The notes under the pieces: generated by a model
The model's input: only the letters and a program-made list of their open reading frames with translations
Database searches by the model: none
What the model was told of the DNA's origin: nothing
Origin: Ignavibacteriaceae bacterium
GTDB lineage: Bacteria > Bacteroidota > Ignavibacteria > Ignavibacteriales > Ignavibacteriaceae
Direction: 5' to 3'
Length of the DNA: 64,000 nt
Assembly (NCBI GenBank): GCA_008933765.1
Contig: WBUK01000004.1
Coordinates: 62,001-126,000, forward strand
Made by a program: the position numbers and the translations under genes
In this document: positions 62,137 through 64,000 of the stretch, piece by piece
Layout of the letters: every line of letters begins with the position of its first letter
Position numbering within the stretch: position 1 is the first letter of the stretch

Positions 62137-64000
62137 ATGATTAAAAAGAAAATTAAATTTATTCTGCTGCTTGCACTTCTTTTTGTGCAGCCGGCACTTC
62201 CTCAGTATAATTTTAACCCCGATACCGTTAAAGCAGGGCTTTACGATACCGGTAAAATGTGGACTTTTGAGTTCCCGCCGTTTCAATATTTGAAAGAAAA
62301 ATATGGGTTCGTTGCTGCACAGGAGTGGTTTGATGATGTCCGGCTTTCGGCTCTAAGAATTCCGGGGTGCACCGCTTCTTTCGTTTCAGGCGATGGATTA
62401 GTGATGACGAATAACCACTGCGCTTCGTTTGTCAGAAATCTTGTACAAAAAGAGGGGGAAAATTTGGCGGAAACCGGCTTTTACGCAGAAAAATTGGAAG
62501 ACGAAAGACCGATTCCGAATTACTACGCCGAGCAGCTTGTTTTTCTGAAAGATATAACCGATGAAATTGTGCCCGAAATTGAAAAAGGGAAAGACCTGAA
62601 AGAAAAAATTGAAATCAGAGGGGATTTAATGCAGAGTCTTAAAGCTAAATATTCCAAAGAAACGGGCTTGAAGTGCGATGTGGTTACTTACTACAACGGA
62701 AGCCTTTTCTTTGTGCAGGGGTTCAAAGTTTTCAAAGATGTCAGACTGGTTTTTGAGCCGGAAGAATCCATCGGTTATTTCGGCGGTGACCCCGATAACT
62801 TCACTTTTCCGAGATATAACTTAGATTGTACTTTCTATCGCATTTATGGTGAAGACGGCAAACCGGTTAAAAGCACCAACTTCTTCAAATGGAGCGAAAA
62901 CGGCGCTGCTGAAGGTGAGCTTGTTTTCACCGTGGGGAACCCCGGCTCAACAAACAGACTGAGAACCGTAGCGCAACTTGAATATTTGCGGGATGTGCAA
63001 TACAGAAACATTTCTTATCTCCTTAATTCTTTCTACAACAAATTAGAAGAACTGAAAACTATTAACCCTGAAAAAGCCGAAGAATATGAAAAGCAAAGGC
63101 TTTCTTTCTCAAACGGCTGGAAAAGTATCACTAACACATACAAAGCACTTTGCGACCCATACCTGATTGCACGCAAAAAAGATTTTGAGAAAAAAGCCGT
63201 TGAGTTTGTTAACCGGGACCCTAAACTTAAAAGCACCTACGGCGATGTCTGGAACAGCATAGCCACCACCCGTGCGGAAATGAAAGAGGTTGCCCAAAGG
63301 TTAGCTGCTTTCCCCGCAAAAACTTTTTTCACCCCTCGCCACTGGGCTATTGCTGACCAGTTAGTCTATTTTGCGAAACAAATGATGCTTCCGGAAGAAA
63401 AACGGGATTCGACTCTGAATTCCCCGCGGTATAAAAATATGATCGCAAATATTTTTCCAAAAAACTACGACCCCGTTTACGAACTGGAAAGTATGGTGAT
63501 AAACTTAGATTATATTAAAATGAACCTCGGAGTGGACCATGAACTTACCCGTGATCTTTTTAAAGGGGAAGACTCACGCACGGCTGCGAAAAGACTGATT
63601 GCGGCTTCGCTGTTCACCGATGCCGAAACCGTTCAGGGATTTTTTAACCTGTCACCTGAGGAAATTTTAGCGCTGAAAGACCCGTTCATTCAGCACCTGG
63701 TTAAAAACTCTGCAGAATATGAACGGCTGACGACACTTCAAAAAGAGATTGATGAAACTGAAAACTTAACTTTTGGTTTAGTGGGGCAGATTCTCTACAA
63801 GATGTATGGTCACTCAATCACCCCGGACGCCAACAGAACCCTGCGAATCAGCGACGGTCTGATGGAGGGCTACCCGTACAATGGAACTATTGCCCCGGTT
63901 AAAACTACATTTTTCGGATTGTATGACAGGTTCTTCTCAAACAACGGACAGTATCCTTTCAATTTGCCCGAAAGATGGGAAAAAGTACCTGAGGGGCTTG
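62137..64000 (+). CDS. S46 family dipeptidyl-peptidase (DPP7/DPP11 type), 3' end outside window
   Basis: The frame from the ATG at 62137 stays open to the last base (621 codons, incomplete). A signal peptide (FILLLALLFVQPALPQ) is followed by S46 landmarks: KMWTFEFPPFQYL, the catalytic His in GDGLVMTNNHCA, and the Asp region SIGYFGGDPDNFTFPRY with FTVGNPGSTNRL. The catalytic Ser (GNSGSP) lies beyond the window, as expected for a ~720-residue enzyme. These periplasmic peptidases release dipeptides from the N-termini of oligopeptides, with hydrophobic (DPP7) or acidic (DPP11) preference; the deciding residue is not visible. The start is supported by CGGAG. Confidence 0.92.
   Translation, partial: MIKKKIKFILLLALLFVQPALPQYNFNPDTVKAGLYDTGKMWTFEFPPFQYLKEKYGFVAAQEWFDDVRLSALRIPGCTASFVSGDGLVMTNNHCASFVRNLVQKEGENLAETGFYAEKLEDERPIPNYYAEQLVFLKDITDEIVPEIEKGKDLKEKIEIRGDLMQSLKAKYSKETGLKCDVVTYYNGSLFFVQGFKVFKDVRLVFEPEESIGYFGGDPDNFTFPRYNLDCTFYRIYGEDGKPVKSTNFFKWSENGAAEGELVFTVGNPGSTNRLRTVAQLEYLRDVQYRNISYLLNSFYNKLEELKTINPEKAEEYEKQRLSFSNGWKSITNTYKALCDPYLIARKKDFEKKAVEFVNRDPKLKSTYGDVWNSIATTRAEMKEVAQRLAAFPAKTFFTPRHWAIADQLVYFAKQMMLPEEKRDSTLNSPRYKNMIANIFPKNYDPVYELESMVINLDYIKMNLGVDHELTRDLFKGEDSRTAAKRLIAASLFTDAETVQGFFNLSPEEILALKDPFIQHLVKNSAEYERLTTLQKEIDETENLTFGLVGQILYKMYGHSITPDANRTLRISDGLMEGYPYNGTIAPVKTTFFGLYDRFFSNNGQYPFNLPERWEKVPEGL

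Overview
The window looks like a chromosomal segment of an Ignavibacteria-type bacterium (Bacteroidota/Chlorobi superphylum). This is inferred from content, not from a marker gene. Nine predicted exported proteins end in a type IX secretion (T9SS) sorting domain carrying variants of the NYPNPFNPxT signature. There are also TonB receptor/DUF4249 lipoprotein pairs, a Bacteroidota-style nuoGHI segment and an S46 dipeptidyl-peptidase. No rRNA, tRNA, CRISPR array, intact IS element or integrase was recognised.

Layout. 0.2-11.2 kb (minus strand) is a block of T9SS-exported FG-GAP and beta-helix proteins with a history of local duplication: one intact 1327-residue protein, one truncated paralogue and one 100-bp relic, plus a 330-bp repeat copied in front of the last two. 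12.2-19.1 kb holds a PfkB sugar kinase interrupted by an in-frame TAA, an RmlD-type reductase, an AI-2E family permease, DUF72, an EamA transporter and a GlcD-type oxidase. 19.4-33.8 kb is dominated by exported enzymes (M23 peptidase, reprolysin-like metalloprotease, GH13 amylase, beta-helix protein), a TonB receptor/DUF4249 pair and DoxX. 33.9-36.2 kb has a HisH-like protein that has lost all three catalytic residues, an esterase and a LytTR response regulator.

36.25-41.15 kb is a visibly AT-rich island. It carries a very large TPR - GreA/B-C-like - PIN-type protein, resembling predicted biological-conflict (defence) effectors. An in-frame TAA cuts the PIN domain in two. A convergent small gene has an unusual PHAHN motif. 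This island is the best candidate for an unusual system.

41.5-49.8 kb holds a TonB receptor, nuoI-nuoH-nuoG, an M16 peptidase and an aminotransferase. 50.1-51.9 kb is another T9SS protein. 52.1-60.5 kb is a six-gene phospho-signalling locus read leftwards: zinc-ribbon/FHA protein, VWA-FHA protein, PP2C phosphatase, membrane Ser/Thr kinase, membrane Ig-like protein, and a kinase fused to a formylglycine-generating-enzyme-like domain. Relics of a second kinase-FGE gene lie next to it. 60.8-64 kb has a membrane protein, Ogt and the start of an S46 peptidase that runs off the window.

A genome-wide habit shows throughout: short tandem repeats of 9, 18, 24, 32, 55 and about 67-73 bp at gene ends and between genes. 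Some extend coding regions (eight hexapeptide units ahead of a lipoprotein signal) or sit at a start codon (nine-base units at the GlcD start). Several ~70-bp duplications copy the last or first codons of a neighbouring gene.
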